Origin: Glycocaulis abyssi
GTDB lineage: Bacteria > Pseudomonadota > Alphaproteobacteria > Caulobacterales > Maricaulaceae
DNA: 64,000 nucleotides
Assembly: GCF_041429775.1 (NCBI RefSeq)
Contig: NZ_CP163421.1
Coordinates: forward strand, 2,381,001 to 2,445,000
Reading direction: 5' to 3'
Made by a program: the position numbers and the translations under genes. Positions within the stretch are counted from its first letter, which is position 1, and each line of letters starts with the position of its first letter. Below the pieces are notes generated by a model. The model ran no database searches. It saw only the letters and a program-made list of their open reading frames with translations, and was not told the origin of the DNA. Positions 17,170 to 29,201 of this stretch are shown piece by piece.

Positions 17170-17203
17170 AGCCCCGGCTCCCTGAAGGTGGGCCGGGGCT
17201 TTT
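17170..17203 (+). terminator. Intrinsic terminator between dnaK and dnaJ
   Basis: AGCCCCGGC (17170-17178) and GCCGGGGCT (17192-17200) pair as a 9-bp GC-rich stem with a 13-base loop, followed by TTT. The short T-run suggests partial termination, which would make DnaK more abundant than DnaJ. Confidence 0.7.
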
Positions 17204-17237
17204 GCCTGATACCAGCAAGCATTCAGACCGGCGGACC

Positions 17238-18413
17238 ATGTCCAAGCGAGACTATTACGAAATCCTGGGTGTTGAACGCACCGCCGATGCGGGCGCGATC
17301 AAAAGCGCCTACCGCAAGCTCGCCATGCAGTATCACCCCGACCGCAATCCGGGCGATGCGGAGGCCGAAGCCAAGTTCAAGGAAGTAGGCGAGGCTTACG
17401 CCATCCTGTCGGACGCCGACAAGCGCGCCGCCTATGACCGGATGGGCCATGCCGCCTTCCAGAATGGCGGGGCTGGCGCGGGCGGCCCGTTCGGGCCGGG
17501 CGGATTTGGCGGCGCAGCCGATTTTGCCGACATATTCGAGCAGGTCTTTGGTGATGCCTTTGCCGGGCGCGGCGGCGGACGCCGGCGTTCCGGCCCGGCG
17601 CGCGGCTCTGATCTGCGCTATGACATGGAAATCACGCTGGAAGAGGCGTTCAACGGCAAGGATGCCAAGATACGCGTCCCTACCACCGTTTCCTGCGGCC
17701 ATTGCGAGGGATCGGGCGCGGAACCCGGCTCCAAGATCATCACCTGCGAAACCTGTAACGGCGCGGGGCGCATCCGCCGCACACAAGGCTTCTTCACCAT
17801 GGAGCAGACCTGCCCGACCTGTGGCGGGCGTGGCCAGTATGTCGAAACGCCCTGCCGGGAATGCGACGGCGTGGGCCGGGTGCGCAAGAACCGCGAGCTG
17901 CAGGTGCAGGTGCCGCCGGGCGTGGAGGACGGCATGCGTATCCGCCTTGCCGGTGAAGGCGAGGCGGGCGGGCGCGGCGGCCCGCCGGGCGATCTCTATA
18001 TTTTCATCTCCGTCAGGCCGCACGACATTTTCGAGCGCGACGGACCCAATCTCTATTGCCGCGCGACCGTGCCCATGGTGACGGCGGCGCTGGGCGGCGA
18101 GATAATGGCCCCCACCATCGAAGGCGGGCGCGCCGAAATGCATATTCCTGCGGGCTCCCAGACCGGCCGGCGCATGCGCCTGAAGGGCAAGGGCATGGCG
18201 CGCCTCAAAGGCGGCGGCGCGCGCGGCGACATGTTTGTCGAGCTGTTTGTCGAGACCCCGCAAAAGCTGTGCGAGCGCCAGAAAGAGCTCTTGCGTGAAT
18301 TCTGCGAGCTTTCCGGCGATGGCTGCAATCCCGACAGCGACGGTTTCTTCAAGAAGGTCAAGCGCTTCTGGGATGATGTGCGCGGCGATGATGAAGCGCG
18401 CCCCAGCGCCTGA
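17238..18413 (+). CDS. dnaJ: Co-chaperone DnaJ (Hsp40, type I)
   Basis: 391 residues from ATG at 17238; upstream in-frame codons back to 17202 lie in the terminator. The J domain (1-70) carries HPD in YHPDRNPGD; a Gly/Phe-rich region of about 50 residues follows, then four zinc-finger repeats of CxxCxGxG type ([32 protein letters not shown]) and the substrate-binding C-terminal domain ([20 protein letters not shown]). DnaJ brings substrates to DnaK and triggers its ATPase. The ribosome site is weak. Confidence 0.97.
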   Translation: MSKRDYYEILGVERTADAGAIKSAYRKLAMQYHPDRNPGDAEAEAKFKEVGEAYAILSDADKRAAYDRMGHAAFQNGGAGAGGPFGPGGFGGAADFADIFEQVFGDAFAGRGGGRRRSGPARGSDLRYDMEITLEEAFNGKDAKIRVPTTVSCGHCEGSGAEPGSKIITCETCNGAGRIRRTQGFFTMEQTCPTCGGRGQYVETPCRECDGVGRVRKNRELQVQVPPGVEDGMRIRLAGEGEAGGRGGPPGDLYIFISVRPHDIFERDGPNLYCRATVPMVTAALGGEIMAPTIEGGRAEMHIPAGSQTGRRMRLKGKGMARLKGGGARGDMFVELFVETPQKLCERQKELLREFCELSGDGCNPDSDGFFKKVKRFWDDVRGDDEARPSA

Positions 18414-18487
18414 TTCACCGTCATTCACGCCCTGCTAACCGAATGGGTCTGCAATATCAGGTCTGATTACGGGCGGGAGTGAAAGCA

Positions 18488-19318
18488 GTGAGCACGCCAC
18501 CGGGCAAAATTCTCAAGATTGCGGTTCTCGGCGCGTCGGGGCGGCTTGGCCGCCTCATCATGGCCGAGATCACGCGCCGGCCCGATATGGAGCTGGTGGC
18601 GGGCGTTGTCCGCCACGATTCGGTGATGCTGGGGGCCGATCTGGGCGAGCTGGCGGGTACCGCCCTGACCGGCATCGAAACCAGCGTCTCCATGCGCGAT
18701 GCGGCGGACGCGGCCGATCTGGTGATTGATGTCTCCGGACCGCAGGCCAGCGCCGCCTTTGCCCGGCAGATCACAGAGCGCGGCGGCCCGCCTTTCGTGT
18801 GCGGCGTTACCGGGCTTGGCCAGGACGAGATGGCGATGCTCAACGCCGCCTCGCAATCAGTGCCGGTGCTCTATGCGCGCAATTTCTCGCTGGGCGCTGC
18901 GGTCACGCGCTGGCTCGCCAGTGAGGCAGCCCGGCTATTGCCGCCTGAGCAGTTTGATCTGGAAATCGTCGAGGCCCATCATCGCCGCAAGGCCGATGCA
19001 CCCTCCGGCACGGCATTGGCCATTGGCGAGGCGGCGGCCGAGGCGCGCGGGCTTGATTTCGAAACCCAGGCGATTTTTGACCGGCCGCGTCAGGGCGCCG
19101 CGCGCCCCGTCGGCGCGATTGGATTTTCTGCCATTCGCGGCGGCGGCGCGATTGGCGAGCATTCGGCGCTGTTCCTGGGCGCGTTCGAGGAGCTGGAAAT
19201 CCGCCACCGCGCCAATGACCGCTTCATCTTCGCGCGCGGCGCGCTGGAAGCCGGCAAATGGCTGACCGGGCAGGCGCCCGGCCTTTACGGTATTGAGGAT
19301 GTGCTGGGGTTGAAGTGA
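18488..19318 (+). CDS. dapB: 4-hydroxy-tetrahydrodipicolinate reductase
   Basis: 276 residues. Of two GTG codons, 18488 is chosen: GGGAG (18475-18479) is eight bases upstream of it, whereas the GTG at 18479 overlaps that site. The nucleotide-binding loop is AVLGASGRLGRL near the N-terminus and the substrate-binding signature HHRRKADAPSGTA is intact in the middle. The enzyme reduces dihydrodipicolinate precursors with NAD(P)H in lysine and diaminopimelate synthesis. It follows dnaJ by 74 bases and converges on polA with a 2-base gap. Confidence 0.94.
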   Translation: MSTPPGKILKIAVLGASGRLGRLIMAEITRRPDMELVAGVVRHDSVMLGADLGELAGTALTGIETSVSMRDAADAADLVIDVSGPQASAAFARQITERGGPPFVCGVTGLGQDEMAMLNAASQSVPVLYARNFSLGAAVTRWLASEAARLLPPEQFDLEIVEAHHRRKADAPSGTALAIGEAAAEARGLDFETQAIFDRPRQGAARPVGAIGFSAIRGGGAIGEHSALFLGAFEELEIRHRANDRFIFARGALEAGKWLTGQAPGLYGIEDVLGLK

Positions 19319-19320
19319 CC

Positions 19321-22095
19321 CTAGTGCGCCTGTCCCCAGGTGAGGGCGGCCTTGGCCTCCACCACCAGCGGCACCGACAGATCGACCGCAGGCAGGGCCG
19401 CCTTGCCCATCACTTCCTGCACCAGCGGGATCAGCGTCTCCGCCTCGTCTTCAGGGCATTCAAAGACTAGCTCGTCATGCACCTGCAACAGCATGCGCGC
19501 CTTCAGGCCCGCCTGCTCAATCGCCGCGTCCATGCGCGCCATGGCGCGGCGGATGATATCAGCGGCTGAGCCCTGAATGGGCGCGTTGATGGCCTGACGC
19601 TCGGCAAACTGGCGCATGGCCGGGTTCTTGTCGCGAATGCCGGGGAAGTGGCAGCGCCGGCCGAACACGGTCTCGATATAGCCCTGCTCGCGCGCGGTCT
19701 CCTTCATCGCGTCCATATAGGCGGCGATGCCGGGGAATTTTTCAAAATAGCTTTCGATATAGGCTTTCGCCTCATCGCGCTTGATCCCCAGATTATTGGC
19801 AAGGCCGAAGGCGGAAATCCCGTAAATAATGCCGAAATTGATGGCCTTCGCCTTGCGCCGCGTCGCGCCGTCCATCTGGTCCAGCGGCACACCGAACATT
19901 TCAGACGCCGTCATGGCGTGAATGTCATGGCCTGCCTTGAAGGCGTCTTTCAGGGCATCGACGCCCGCAATGTGGGCCAGCAGGCGCAGCTCGATCTGGG
20001 AATAGTCGGCCGCGACCAGCACATGACCCTTCTCGGCCACGAAGGCTTCGCGGATCAGGCGGCCTTCCTCGGTACGGATCGGGATGTTCTGCAGGTTCGG
20101 ATCAGAGCTGGACAGCCGCCCGGTCGTCGTCGCCGCCAATGAAAAGGACGTATGCACCCGCCCGGTATCCGGATTGATCGCGGCTTTCAGCGCGTCCGAA
20201 TAGGTCGATTTCAGCTTGGCAAACTGCCGCCAGGTCAAGAGCGCGCGCGGCAAAGCATGACCCTCATTGGCGAGCTCTTCGAGCACGCTCGCATCGGTCG
20301 ACCACGCGCCCGTCTTGGTCTTTTTCCCGCCGGGCAGGCCCATATCGCCAAAAATGATATCGCCAATCTGTTTCGGACTGCCCAGATTGAAATGCGTGCC
20401 TGCGGCCTCGAACGCTTCTTCCTCCGCCTGCGCCATGCGCTGGGCAAACTCCGATGAAAGCCTTGAGAGCTGGGCGACATCGACCTTGATGCCATTGAGC
20501 TCCATCTTCGCCAGCACGGCGGGCATGGGCCGCTCCAGCGTCTCGTAGACGGTGGCAAGGCCCTTGCCGGCGAGACCCGGCTTTAAAAGCTCATGGAGGC
20601 GCAGCGTGATGTCGGCGTCCTCGGCGGCGTATTCGGTGGCGCGTTTAAGGTCGATCTCGCCAAAATGCTTCTGGTTCTTGCCTGTGCCAGCCACCTCCTT
20701 GAAGGCGACCGGCTTGTGGCCGAGATGCAGCTCGGAAAGCTCGTCCATGCCATGCCCGTGCAGGCCCGCCTCCTGCACATAGGAGATCAGCATGGTGTCA
20801 TCGATCGGGGCCATGATGATCCCCTGACGGGCCAGCACGGCGAGATCATATTTGATGTTCTGACCGACTTTCAGGACGGCGGGGTCTTCCAGCAGCGGCT
20901 TTAGAAGGCCGATGGCCTGCGCCATCTCGATCTGCTCAGGCCGCCCCCCGCCATCGGCAAGATCCCCGCCCAGATGGGCAAGCGGGATATAGCAGGCTTC
21001 GCCCGGCTTCACCGCGATGGAAATACCGACAAGCCCGGCCGCCGTTGCCGACAGGGCGTCGGTCTCGGTATCAACCGCGATGACGCGCATGCGCTTTGCT
21101 TTTGCGATCCAGCTTTGAAGGGCGTCCACCGTCTGCACGCAGGCATAGCCGGAGCGGTCAATCGGCGCGGTCGCATCGCCTGTCTCGTCGGCGGGCCCTG
21201 CCCCCAGCGCCTCCTCCACCCGCCGTGTGATGGTGCGGAACTCCATGGAGCGCAAAAACGCGATCAGCTTTTCGCCGTCCGGGTCCGCCGCGCCGAAATC
21301 CTCCAGCGCATCAGGGGTTTCGATATCGTCTTTCAGCGTCACCAGCAGCTTGGAGATGCGGGCATTCTCCGCATTCTCGATCAGCTTGGTGCGCCGTGCA
21401 GGCTGCTTGATCTCTTCTGCCCGCGCCAGCAGGGTTTCAAGATCGCCATAGGTGTTGATGAGTTCAGCCGCCGTCTTGATGCCGATGCCCGGCACGCCCG
21501 GCACATTGTCCACGCTGTCACCAGCAAGCGCCTGCACGTCGATGACGCGCTCCGGGCCAACGCCGAACTTCTCGCGTACCTCCGCATCGCCAATCCGGCG
21601 CACCTTCATCGGGTCCAAGAGCGTCACCTGATCATTGACCAGCTGCATCAGATCCTTGTCGGAGGAGGCGATGGTGACGCGCGCGCCCTTCTCGGCGGCC
21701 TGGCGGGCATAGGTGGCAATCAGGTCATCGGCCTCAAACCCGTCCATCTCGATGCACGGCAGGTCAAACGCCTTGGTGGCATCGCGGATGATGGCGAACT
21801 GGGGCCGAAGGTCCTCGGGCGGTTCGGGCCGGTGCGCCTTGTATTCGGGATAAAGATCATTGCGGAAGGTCTTGGCCGAATGATCGAAAATCACGGCCAG
21901 ATGCGTCGGCTGGTCCTCGCCCTTCAAATCCTCCAGCAGCTTCCACAGCATGTTGCAGAAGCCCTGCACCGCACCGACCGGCGTGCCGTCAGAGCGCGTG
22001 AGCGGCGGCAGGGCGTGATAGGCGCGGAAGATATAGCCCGACCCGTCCACCAGATAGACATGGGAGTCTTTGGTAACGGGGCGTGTCGTGGCCAT
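19321..22095 (-). CDS. polA: DNA polymerase I
   Basis: 924 residues from ATG at 22095, which follows AAGGACG; a longer frame to 22167 lacks a site. Order: 5'-3' exonuclease domain (about 1-300, YLVDGSGYIFRAYHAL), 3'-5' proofreading domain (about 330-520, with the exo I motif VIAVDTETD intact), and the polymerase domain with motif A DYSQIELRLLAHIAG, motif B RRKAKAINFGIIYG and motif C QVHDELVFE. So all three activities are predicted, as in the E. coli enzyme. It fills gaps and removes RNA primers. It is convergent with dapB. Confidence 0.97.
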   Translation of the reverse strand: MATTRPVTKDSHVYLVDGSGYIFRAYHALPPLTRSDGTPVGAVQGFCNMLWKLLEDLKGEDQPTHLAVIFDHSAKTFRNDLYPEYKAHRPEPPEDLRPQFAIIRDATKAFDLPCIEMDGFEADDLIATYARQAAEKGARVTIASSDKDLMQLVNDQVTLLDPMKVRRIGDAEVREKFGVGPERVIDVQALAGDSVDNVPGVPGIGIKTAAELINTYGDLETLLARAEEIKQPARRTKLIENAENARISKLLVTLKDDIETPDALEDFGAADPDGEKLIAFLRSMEFRTITRRVEEALGAGPADETGDATAPIDRSGYACVQTVDALQSWIAKAKRMRVIAVDTETDALSATAAGLVGISIAVKPGEACYIPLAHLGGDLADGGGRPEQIEMAQAIGLLKPLLEDPAVLKVGQNIKYDLAVLARQGIIMAPIDDTMLISYVQEAGLHGHGMDELSELHLGHKPVAFKEVAGTGKNQKHFGEIDLKRATEYAAEDADITLRLHELLKPGLAGKGLATVYETLERPMPAVLAKMELNGIKVDVAQLSRLSSEFAQRMAQAEEEAFEAAGTHFNLGSPKQIGDIIFGDMGLPGGKKTKTGAWSTDASVLEELANEGHALPRALLTWRQFAKLKSTYSDALKAAINPDTGRVHTSFSLAATTTGRLSSSDPNLQNIPIRTEEGRLIREAFVAEKGHVLVAADYSQIELRLLAHIAGVDALKDAFKAGHDIHAMTASEMFGVPLDQMDGATRRKAKAINFGIIYGISAFGLANNLGIKRDEAKAYIESYFEKFPGIAAYMDAMKETAREQGYIETVFGRRCHFPGIRDKNPAMRQFAERQAINAPIQGSAADIIRRAMARMDAAIEQAGLKARMLLQVHDELVFECPEDEAETLIPLVQEVMGKAALPAVDLSVPLVVEAKAALTWGQAH

Positions 22096-22283
22096 GGGAA
22101 GCGTCCTTGGGAAGCGGGCGAGGGAATATTGAGGGCGCAAACTAGGCCCGCTTCGTGATCGGGGCAATCAGGCGGGGTGTGGCGGGTGTTGCCCGGCCCG
22201 CCGAGACGCAGGAGCTTGCCGACGCCCCGGCGCGGGTCGATAGTCGCAAACTGATGGCGAAACGCTGTGTGGAGGTTTCTTCG

Positions 22284-22634
22284 ATGGCAATGAGAACGGG
22301 ATTGTTTGCGCTGATGTTCGCCTCGGCGATCGTGGGTTGCGGCCAGGATATCTACATCACGAATGTCGAGCGCCATTACACTGAGCACGGATCACCGCGG
22401 AACGTCTCGATAGCGCTGCTGGAGGGGCACTTCATGAAAGGTGAGTTCGGCAATTATCTTTGCGATACTCCGAGGTGCCGGTTCATGATCGCCATTCAAG
22501 CCGATATACCATCATCCTGTATCGACCGAGTTGACGGACAGCATGTGGGCGTCTCTGGAAGGATATCACGTGGCGCGCTCACCGATATCGATTCCATCCA
22601 CCTCCCCGATAACTCTGTAGCCTGCGTCCTTTAG
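22284..22634 (+). CDS. Small hypothetical lipoprotein
   Basis: 116 residues from ATG at 22284, following GGAGG at 22271-22275; in-frame upstream codons lie over the polA promoter. The signal MAMRTGLFALMFASAIVGC carries a lipobox-like AIVGC with Cys19. The mature part has Cys pairs (LCDTPRC and SSCIDRV, ending AC) that could form disulfides. It is less GC-rich than neighbours and I do not recognise a family, so it may be lineage-specific or acquired. It is divergent from polA. Confidence 0.5.
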   Translation: MAMRTGLFALMFASAIVGCGQDIYITNVERHYTEHGSPRNVSIALLEGHFMKGEFGNYLCDTPRCRFMIAIQADIPSSCIDRVDGQHVGVSGRISRGALTDIDSIHLPDNSVACVL

Positions 22635-22696
22635 GCTCTCGCCACCACTGCCGCGCGCGCTTTGCGATGCCCGGCTGCGGCGCTAATCCACACGCC

Positions 22697-23323
22697 ATGA
22701 CCCTTGCCTCGCTGGCCGCGTTTGGCGGCGCGCTCTTCATCCTGTTCTTCACGCCGGGGCCGGGCAATGCCGCCATGGTCGCGCGCACGATTGATGCGGG
22801 GCCGGTACATGGCTGGCTCTATGGCAGCGGCATCATTACCGGTGACATTGTCTGGCTGACGGTGGCGGTGACGGGGCTTGCCGCGCTGGCAGAGCGGGCA
22901 GGGCCCTATGTCTGGATCGGCAAGGCGATTGGCGTCGCAATCCTGTTGTGGATGGCCTGGGGCAGTCTGCGCTCCGGCCTGTGGCCAAAACCGCCTGCCC
23001 CCGTCACCTCCGGCCTCAAGCGCACGGCAGGTTATGGCGCGACCTATCTTGCAGGTGTCGCCATGCCGCTGACCAACCCCAAGGCGATCCTCTTCTATCT
23101 CGCCTTCCTTCCTGCCTTCTTTGATCTATCGACCGTGCGCATGACCGATTACGCGGTGATGGTGGCGATGATGCTGGCGCTTTTCATGCTCACCACGGCG
23201 GTCCATGTGACGCTGGCAGAGCGGGCGCGGGGCTGGCTGGTGGCGAAGGGTGTGAAATCGCGCGCTGACCTTGCCACGGCTTTTGTCATGGCAAGCGTGG
23301 CGGTATGGCTTGCTATCAGCTAG
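22697..23323 (+). CDS. LysE/RhtB-family amino-acid exporter
   Basis: 208 residues from ATG at 22697. Six membrane helices and the family motif TPGPGNAAMVARTIDAG near residue 20 identify a LysE/RhtB-type exporter; the NPKAILFYLAFLPAFFD segment in the middle is also characteristic. Such proteins export amino acids or related compounds, and the substrate here is not predictable. It ends nine bases before gyrB, so the two may share a transcript, although their functions are unrelated. Confidence 0.88.
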   Translation: MTLASLAAFGGALFILFFTPGPGNAAMVARTIDAGPVHGWLYGSGIITGDIVWLTVAVTGLAALAERAGPYVWIGKAIGVAILLWMAWGSLRSGLWPKPPAPVTSGLKRTAGYGATYLAGVAMPLTNPKAILFYLAFLPAFFDLSTVRMTDYAVMVAMMLALFMLTTAVHVTLAERARGWLVAKGVKSRADLATAFVMASVAVWLAIS

Positions 23324-25753
<2,430 letters not shown>

Positions 25754-25898
25754 GCCATCTTCTCTCGTCATGCCCGCGCAGGCGGGGATGCGGGTGATCC
25801 ATGCCTCTTTTGGTTGCGCAACGCATCCGCGTTGCGATGTTCCGCGAAAAGTCGCGGGCGCGCAGTCGCGCTTTTCAGGCCGCTATGCGGCCTGGAAG

Positions 25899-26000
25899 CC
25901 CTCGTCCTTCGAGACGGCTTCTGACGAAGCCCCTCAGGATGAGGGCTTAGGCGTACTTTTCCCTCATCCTGAGGGCGAACGCAGTGAGCGTCTCGAAGGA
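25899..26000. repeat. Nested inverted repeat element (about 100 bp) after gyrB
   Basis: Outer arms TCCTTCGAGACG (25905-25916) and CGTCTCGAAGGA (25989-26000) are perfect complements; inner arms at 25931-25945 and 25961-25975 are another perfect 15-bp pair. An 18-base start (25899-25916) recurs at 60539-60556. It belongs to the dispersed CGTCCTTCGAGACG-type intergenic elements common in alphaproteobacteria. It could fold as an RNA hairpin between the convergent gyrB and sulP genes, where no other terminator is visible. Confidence 0.75.
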
Positions 26001-26015
26001 TCAGGGAAAAGAACC

Positions 26016-27722
26016 CTAACCCCCCAGCTCCATGAACGCCTCGTACTGGCTCAAATACACCTTGCCGGTGAGGTGATTGAGGAAGCCGGAGCGTTTGAGC
26101 CGGTCCATGACCGGGCCTTTCACCTCGGAGAGGTTGAAGGAGAGCCCGCCCTCCTTCAGGCGCTGGTTGATGACCTCAAGACTTTCCAGCGCGCTGGCAT
26201 CAATCGCGTTCACCGCCGGGCACATCAGCACGAAATGCTTTGCCTCGGGCTGTGCGGCAACGAGCTCCAGCACGCGATCTTCCAGATAGCGGGCATTGGG
26301 AAAATACAGGCTTTCATCCACGCGCAGCGTTATCAACCTTGGCGATAGCGTTACGGCGTGGCGGTCCACATTGCGGAAATGCTCGGTGCCGGGAACCAGG
26401 CCGACAATGGCCGTATGCGGGCGGCTGGTCTTGTAGAGATGCAGGCCGATGGAGAGCACGACGCCGGTGAGTATGCCCGCCTCCACCCCCACCAGCAGCG
26501 TGGCGAGTATGGTGCCGGTCATGGCCGCGCCATCGCTTTTTGAATAGCGCCAGGTCCGCCGGATGATCGGGAAATCCGCCAGCGAGAGTACGGCCACGAT
26601 GATCGTGGCCGCCAGCACGGCAACGGGCAGATCGGCAAGCCAGGGCGTCAGGAACAGGCTGGCAAGCCCGATCCCGATGGCGGTAAACGCGCCTGCGGCG
26701 GGTGTGGCCGCTCCGGCATCGAAATTGACCACCGAGCGGGCAAAGCCTCCCGTCACCGGGAAGCCGCCGGAGAAACCAGCACCGATATTGGCCGCGCCGA
26801 GCCCGATGAGCTCCTGATCAGGATCGATGCGCTGGCGGCGCTTGGCGGCCAGCGTCTGCGCGACCGACACCGATTCCACAAAACCCACCGCTGACAGAAG
26901 CAGCGCCGGGCCGATGAGGGCGGAGATCAATGCTGGATCAACGGACGGCAGGGTGAAAGGCGGCAAGCCGGCCGGAATATCACCCACCGTCGCCACACCG
27001 TGTGCGGAGAGATCGAAAATCTTCACCGCCGCGATGGATGCCGCGACCGCCAGCAGGGGCGCGGCGCGCCCGATCAGGTTGGCATAGAATTTCGGCAGGC
27101 CGAGCCGCCAGAGCAGGTCAGCGGCGCCTTTCCTCGCCCATGCGAGGAAGGCAAGGGCGGGTATCGCCACGGCGAGCGTCCACAGATTAGCCTCGCCAAT
27201 GGTCGTGACGAGGCTGGCGGCAATCTCGACGCCCGTATGCCCGCCCGCCCCGGTGCCGAGAATATGGCGCATCTGCCCGGCGGCGATCAGCAGGCCGGCG
27301 GCCGTGATGAAACCGGAAATCACCGGGTGGGAGAGGAAGTTGGCGATAAAGCCCAGCCGGAACAGGCCCATGGCGACAAGGATTACGCCGGAGAGCACGG
27401 CGAGGGTAAGTGCGGCGGTGATATAGCCCATGGAGCCTTCATCGGCGACGCGGCCCACGGCGACCGCCGTCATCAGCGAGATCACCGCCACCGGCCCGAC
27501 GGCGAGCGTGCGGCCTGTCCCGAAGATCGCGTAGAGCACCAGCGGTGCCATGGAGGCGTAAAGCCCGGTTTCGGGCGGCAGTCCGGCCAGCATGGCATAG
27601 GCCAGCGATTGCGGGATCAACATGATGGTGACGATCACCGCCGCCATCAGATCGCTGACAAGCGTTTCGCGCCGGTATTCCCGGCCCCATTCCAGAATGG
27701 GCAGATAGCGGGAGAGCTTCAC
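26016..27722 (-). CDS. SulP-family inorganic anion transporter with STAS domain
   Basis: 568 residues from a GTG start at 27722 (AAGGACC lies nine bases upstream). Ten or more membrane helices fill residues 20-430; IPQSLAYAMLAGLPPETGLYAS is the SulP signature near the N-terminus. The cytoplasmic C-terminus (about 440-560) is a STAS domain with LITLRVDESLYFPNARYLED and a CPAVNAIDASALESLE segment. SulP proteins carry sulfate, bicarbonate or related anions. It starts 12 bases after the DUF442 gene of a sulfur-stress operon, so sulfate or sulfite is the favoured substrate by context. Confidence 0.9.
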   Translation of the reverse strand: MKLSRYLPILEWGREYRRETLVSDLMAAVIVTIMLIPQSLAYAMLAGLPPETGLYASMAPLVLYAIFGTGRTLAVGPVAVISLMTAVAVGRVADEGSMGYITAALTLAVLSGVILVAMGLFRLGFIANFLSHPVISGFITAAGLLIAAGQMRHILGTGAGGHTGVEIAASLVTTIGEANLWTLAVAIPALAFLAWARKGAADLLWRLGLPKFYANLIGRAAPLLAVAASIAAVKIFDLSAHGVATVGDIPAGLPPFTLPSVDPALISALIGPALLLSAVGFVESVSVAQTLAAKRRQRIDPDQELIGLGAANIGAGFSGGFPVTGGFARSVVNFDAGAATPAAGAFTAIGIGLASLFLTPWLADLPVAVLAATIIVAVLSLADFPIIRRTWRYSKSDGAAMTGTILATLLVGVEAGILTGVVLSIGLHLYKTSRPHTAIVGLVPGTEHFRNVDRHAVTLSPRLITLRVDESLYFPNARYLEDRVLELVAAQPEAKHFVLMCPAVNAIDASALESLEVINQRLKEGGLSFNLSEVKGPVMDRLKRSGFLNHLTGKVYLSQYEAFMELGG

Positions 27723-27734
27723 CTGCGATGGTCC

Positions 27735-28166
27735 TTACGCATTGTTGCCATGGCGCGCGGCGAGCGCCGGGGCAAGCGGGGCAAGATCATACCCGGCGCG
27801 CGCGCCCGCCTCGATGAGGCTCGCCGGTTCTGCGGTACGCGCCTGCGAGAGCGCCCACAGGCAGGTGGAGCGGGTGCCGGAGCGGCAATAGGCCATCACC
27901 TTGCCGTCTGCGCTGTCCAGAACCTCGCCAAAGGCCGAAATCGCGCTTTCGGGGAACTGCCCGCCGGAGACGGGGATATGATGAAAGGCGATGCCCGCCT
28001 CCCGTGCCGCGGCCTGCAACTCGCTCAGAGGCGGCTGGCCCGGCTCCTCACCATCGGGCCGGTTGCAGATCACCGTCGAATAGCCTTCAGCCGCGAGCGC
28101 ACGGATCTCGTCTGCGCTCAGCTGGCCGGCAACCGAAATCGTGGGCGTGAGGGGTTTATGGGGCAT
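27735..28166 (-). CDS. DUF442/TIGR01244 beta-lactamase hydrolase-like phosphatase protein
   Basis: 143 residues. The protein tyrosine phosphatase-like fold of DUF442 is shown by ISVAGQLSADEIRALAAEGYSTVICNRPDGE at the start and the active-site loop CRSGTRS with Cys94. In BLH proteins this domain is fused to the metallohydrolase; here it is a separate gene in the same direction after a 165-base spacer that holds an inverted repeat. A sulfurtransferase or persulfide-handling role is inferred from this linkage. AAGGACAC precedes ATG at 28166, and AAGGACC for the next gene overlaps its end. Confidence 0.82.
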   Translation of the reverse strand: MPHKPLTPTISVAGQLSADEIRALAAEGYSTVICNRPDGEEPGQPPLSELQAAAREAGIAFHHIPVSGGQFPESAISAFGEVLDSADGKVMAYCRSGTRSTCLWALSQARTAEPASLIEAGARAGYDLAPLAPALAARHGNNA

Positions 28167-28210
28167 GGGAGTGTCCTTGGAAGGGGTGGGTCAGGCTGGA
28201 AAAATCAATC

Positions 28211-28324
28211 ATTGTCATGGCCCGGCCAAGCGCAGGCGAGGTCCGGGCCACCCATGCCTGACAACTTGACGCCAGCTGGGTCGCTGCAGGCATGGGTCCC
28301 GCGCACAAAGCGGGGGTGACAGAA
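28211..28324. repeat. Inverted repeat element between DUF442 and metallohydrolase genes
   Basis: CCCATGCCTG (28251-28260) and CAGGCATGGG (28287-28296) form a perfect 10-bp pair, flanked by TGTCA (28213-28217) and TGACA (28317-28321). It resembles the dispersed GTCATGCCCG-type intergenic repeats near 25.77 and 60.6 kb. It splits an otherwise compact operon and might attenuate or process the transcript. Confidence 0.55.
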
Positions 28325-28331
28325 TGATCCT

Positions 28332-29201
28332 TTAAAGTGCGTCTACCGGAATTTTGAGATAGGTCATGCCGTTATCCTCGGCTGGCGGCATGTGACCGGC
28401 GCGCATGTTCACCTGCACGCTCGGCAGGATCAGGGTCGGCATGGCCAGCGTCGCATCGCGCTCAGTGCGCATTTTCACGAACTGCGCTTCCGACACCCCT
28501 TCATGGACGTGAATGTTGGCGCGTTTCTGCTCGCCCACGCTCGTCTCCCATTCAAACGTGTCGCGCCCCGGTGCCTTGTAGTCATGGCACAGGAACATGC
28601 GTGTCTCATCCGGCAGGGCGTAGATTTTCTGGATCGAGCGGTAGAGCGTGGAGGCACTGCCGCCGGGGAAGTCACAGCGCGCCGTACCATAGTCCGGCAT
28701 GAACAGCGTATCGCCGACAAAGGCCGCATCGCCGATCACATAGGTCATGCAGGCGGGCGTATGGCCGGGCGTGTGCAGGGCGAGCACATCAATTTCGCCC
28801 AGCTTGAATGTGTCGCCATCCTCGACCAGCCGGTCGAACTGGGACCCGTCGCGCTGGAACTCGGTCCCGGCATTGAACACCTTGCCGAACACGTCCTGCA
28901 CCGTGCGGATATGCGAGCCGATGGCGAGAGTCCCGCCCACCTTCTCTTTCAGATAGGGCGCAGCGGAGAGATGATCGGCATGGACATGGGTTTCCAGCAG
29001 CCATTGCACCTCAAAACCCTGTTCCTTCACATAGGCGATGATGGCGTCTGCGCTGTCGCGCGAGGTGCGCCCTGATTTCGGGTCGTAGTCGAGTACCGAA
29101 TCGACAATCGCCGCCTTCTTCGTGGCCGGGTCGGACACGACATAGCTGACCGTATTGGTCGGCTCGTCGAAAAAGGCTTTCACGTCAGGAATGCCGGTCA
29201 T
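28332..29201 (-). CDS. ETHE1/Blh-like MBL-fold metallohydrolase
   Basis: 289 residues from ATG at 29201; GTG at 29204 is an alternative, but AAGGAG is better placed for ATG. The metal motif HVHADH (THVHADHLSAAPYL) lies near residue 73 and the Blh/ETHE1-type segment MPDYGTARCDFPGGSASTLYRS follows. Family members are persulfide dioxygenases that oxidise glutathione persulfide to sulfite; substrate proof is lacking here. The regulator's TGA overlaps the start codon (TGATG), so the two are translationally coupled. The C-terminus ends with a segment typical of Blh proteins. Confidence 0.85.
   Translation of the reverse strand: MTGIPDVKAFFDEPTNTVSYVVSDPATKKAAIVDSVLDYDPKSGRTSRDSADAIIAYVKEQGFEVQWLLETHVHADHLSAAPYLKEKVGGTLAIGSHIRTVQDVFGKVFNAGTEFQRDGSQFDRLVEDGDTFKLGEIDVLALHTPGHTPACMTYVIGDAAFVGDTLFMPDYGTARCDFPGGSASTLYRSIQKIYALPDETRMFLCHDYKAPGRDTFEWETSVGEQKRANIHVHEGVSEAQFVKMRTERDATLAMPTLILPSVQVNMRAGHMPPAEDNGMTYLKIPVDAL

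Noticed and set aside
17223-18428. 401-codon frame antisense to dnaJ
   Set aside because: Mirror of dnaJ with no recognisable protein features; GC-rich codon usage explains the open frame.
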